From assembly GCA_945952065.1 (NCBI GenBank), contig CAMFGY010000039.1, forward strand, positions 1 to 35,903: a stretch of 35,903 nt of DNA, written 5' to 3'. This document shows, piece by piece, positions 35,875 through 35,903 of this stretch (position 1 is its first letter; each line of letters starts with the position of its first letter). Source of the DNA: an uncultured Burkholderiales bacterium. GTDB taxonomy: Bacteria > Pseudomonadota > Gammaproteobacteria > Burkholderiales > Burkholderiaceae_C. A program made the translations under genes and the position numbers. Below the pieces are notes generated by a model. That model ran no database searches. It was not told where the DNA came from and saw nothing but the letters and a program-made list of their open reading frames with translations.

Positions 35875-35903
35875 CGATCGCACTCGGGTTGCGCGTGCAG
35901 AGC

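Noticed and set aside
31403-35903. Accessory region as a new defence or toxin system
   Set aside because: Apart from IS66 parts only one orphan membrane protein is present; no nuclease, NTPase, reverse transcriptase or toxin-antitoxin pair was recognised.

Overview
This is a GC-rich bacterial chromosome segment that fits a betaproteobacterium of the order Burkholderiales, probably the Roseateles/Rubrivivax/Leptothrix side. This is inferred from protein character and from the run fmdB-like, DUF502, aspS, nudB, endonuclease/exonuclease/phosphatase, clsB, which is familiar from that order. No rRNA, tRNA or CRISPR array was seen.

Layout. (1) 1-5392, minus strand: an exopolysaccharide operon read right to left. 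It encodes a polyprenyl-phosphate sugar-phosphate transferase, an outer-membrane beta-barrel protein, GalE, a bifunctional mannose-1-P guanylyltransferase/mannose-6-P isomerase, and the first 22 codons of a nucleotide-sugar dehydrogenase. Together they make activated sugars, start the repeat unit on the lipid carrier and probably help export. (2) 5615-7701: ubiJ-ubiB, accessory factors of ubiquinone synthesis, coupled by an ATGA overlap. (3) 7838-9313: a sodium:solute symporter. (4) 9435-15241: the housekeeping block, with a strong terminator behind aspS. (5) 15422-19222: a tightly coupled phosphorelay of hybrid histidine kinase, Hpt protein and a response regulator whose output domain is a class III nucleotide cyclase. 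(6) 19219-27538: a complete histidine utilisation locus. hutU-hutH are on the minus strand and hutC-hutD-hutI-hutG-hutF on the plus strand, around a shared divergent control region with a hut operator. The route is the five-step one: histidine, urocanate, imidazolone propionate, formiminoglutamate, formylglutamate, glutamate plus formate. No histidine permease is in view. (7) 27655-30761: a methyl-accepting chemotaxis protein and a convergent S10 serine carboxypeptidase-like protein.

(8) From about 31403 to the end the window is accessory DNA. A DUF429 gene is cut off at about 31402. It is followed by about 560 bases with no recognised gene, an orphan membrane protein, a gene start cut by an insertion sequence, and an IS66-family element (33018-35463) whose imperfect 21-bp terminal inverted repeats I could define by eye. 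Its tnpC is intact, but tnpA and tnpB each look frameshifted. To its right lie inverted fragments of other IS66-type elements (a tnpA piece, an end starting GTAAGC, a tnpC piece). The window ends with three 8-bp half-sites forming two overlapping perfect palindromes, which look like a repressor operator.

The points most worth a second look are the face-to-face hut promoters with an operator in the shared spacer, a 28-residue in-frame insertion carrying a small palindrome inside hutH, the phosphorelay ending in a cyclase with a changed purine-binding residue, the nested IS66 wreckage with a hairpin over the tnpA ribosome binding site, and the terminal palindromes. I did not find a clearly new multi-gene system.
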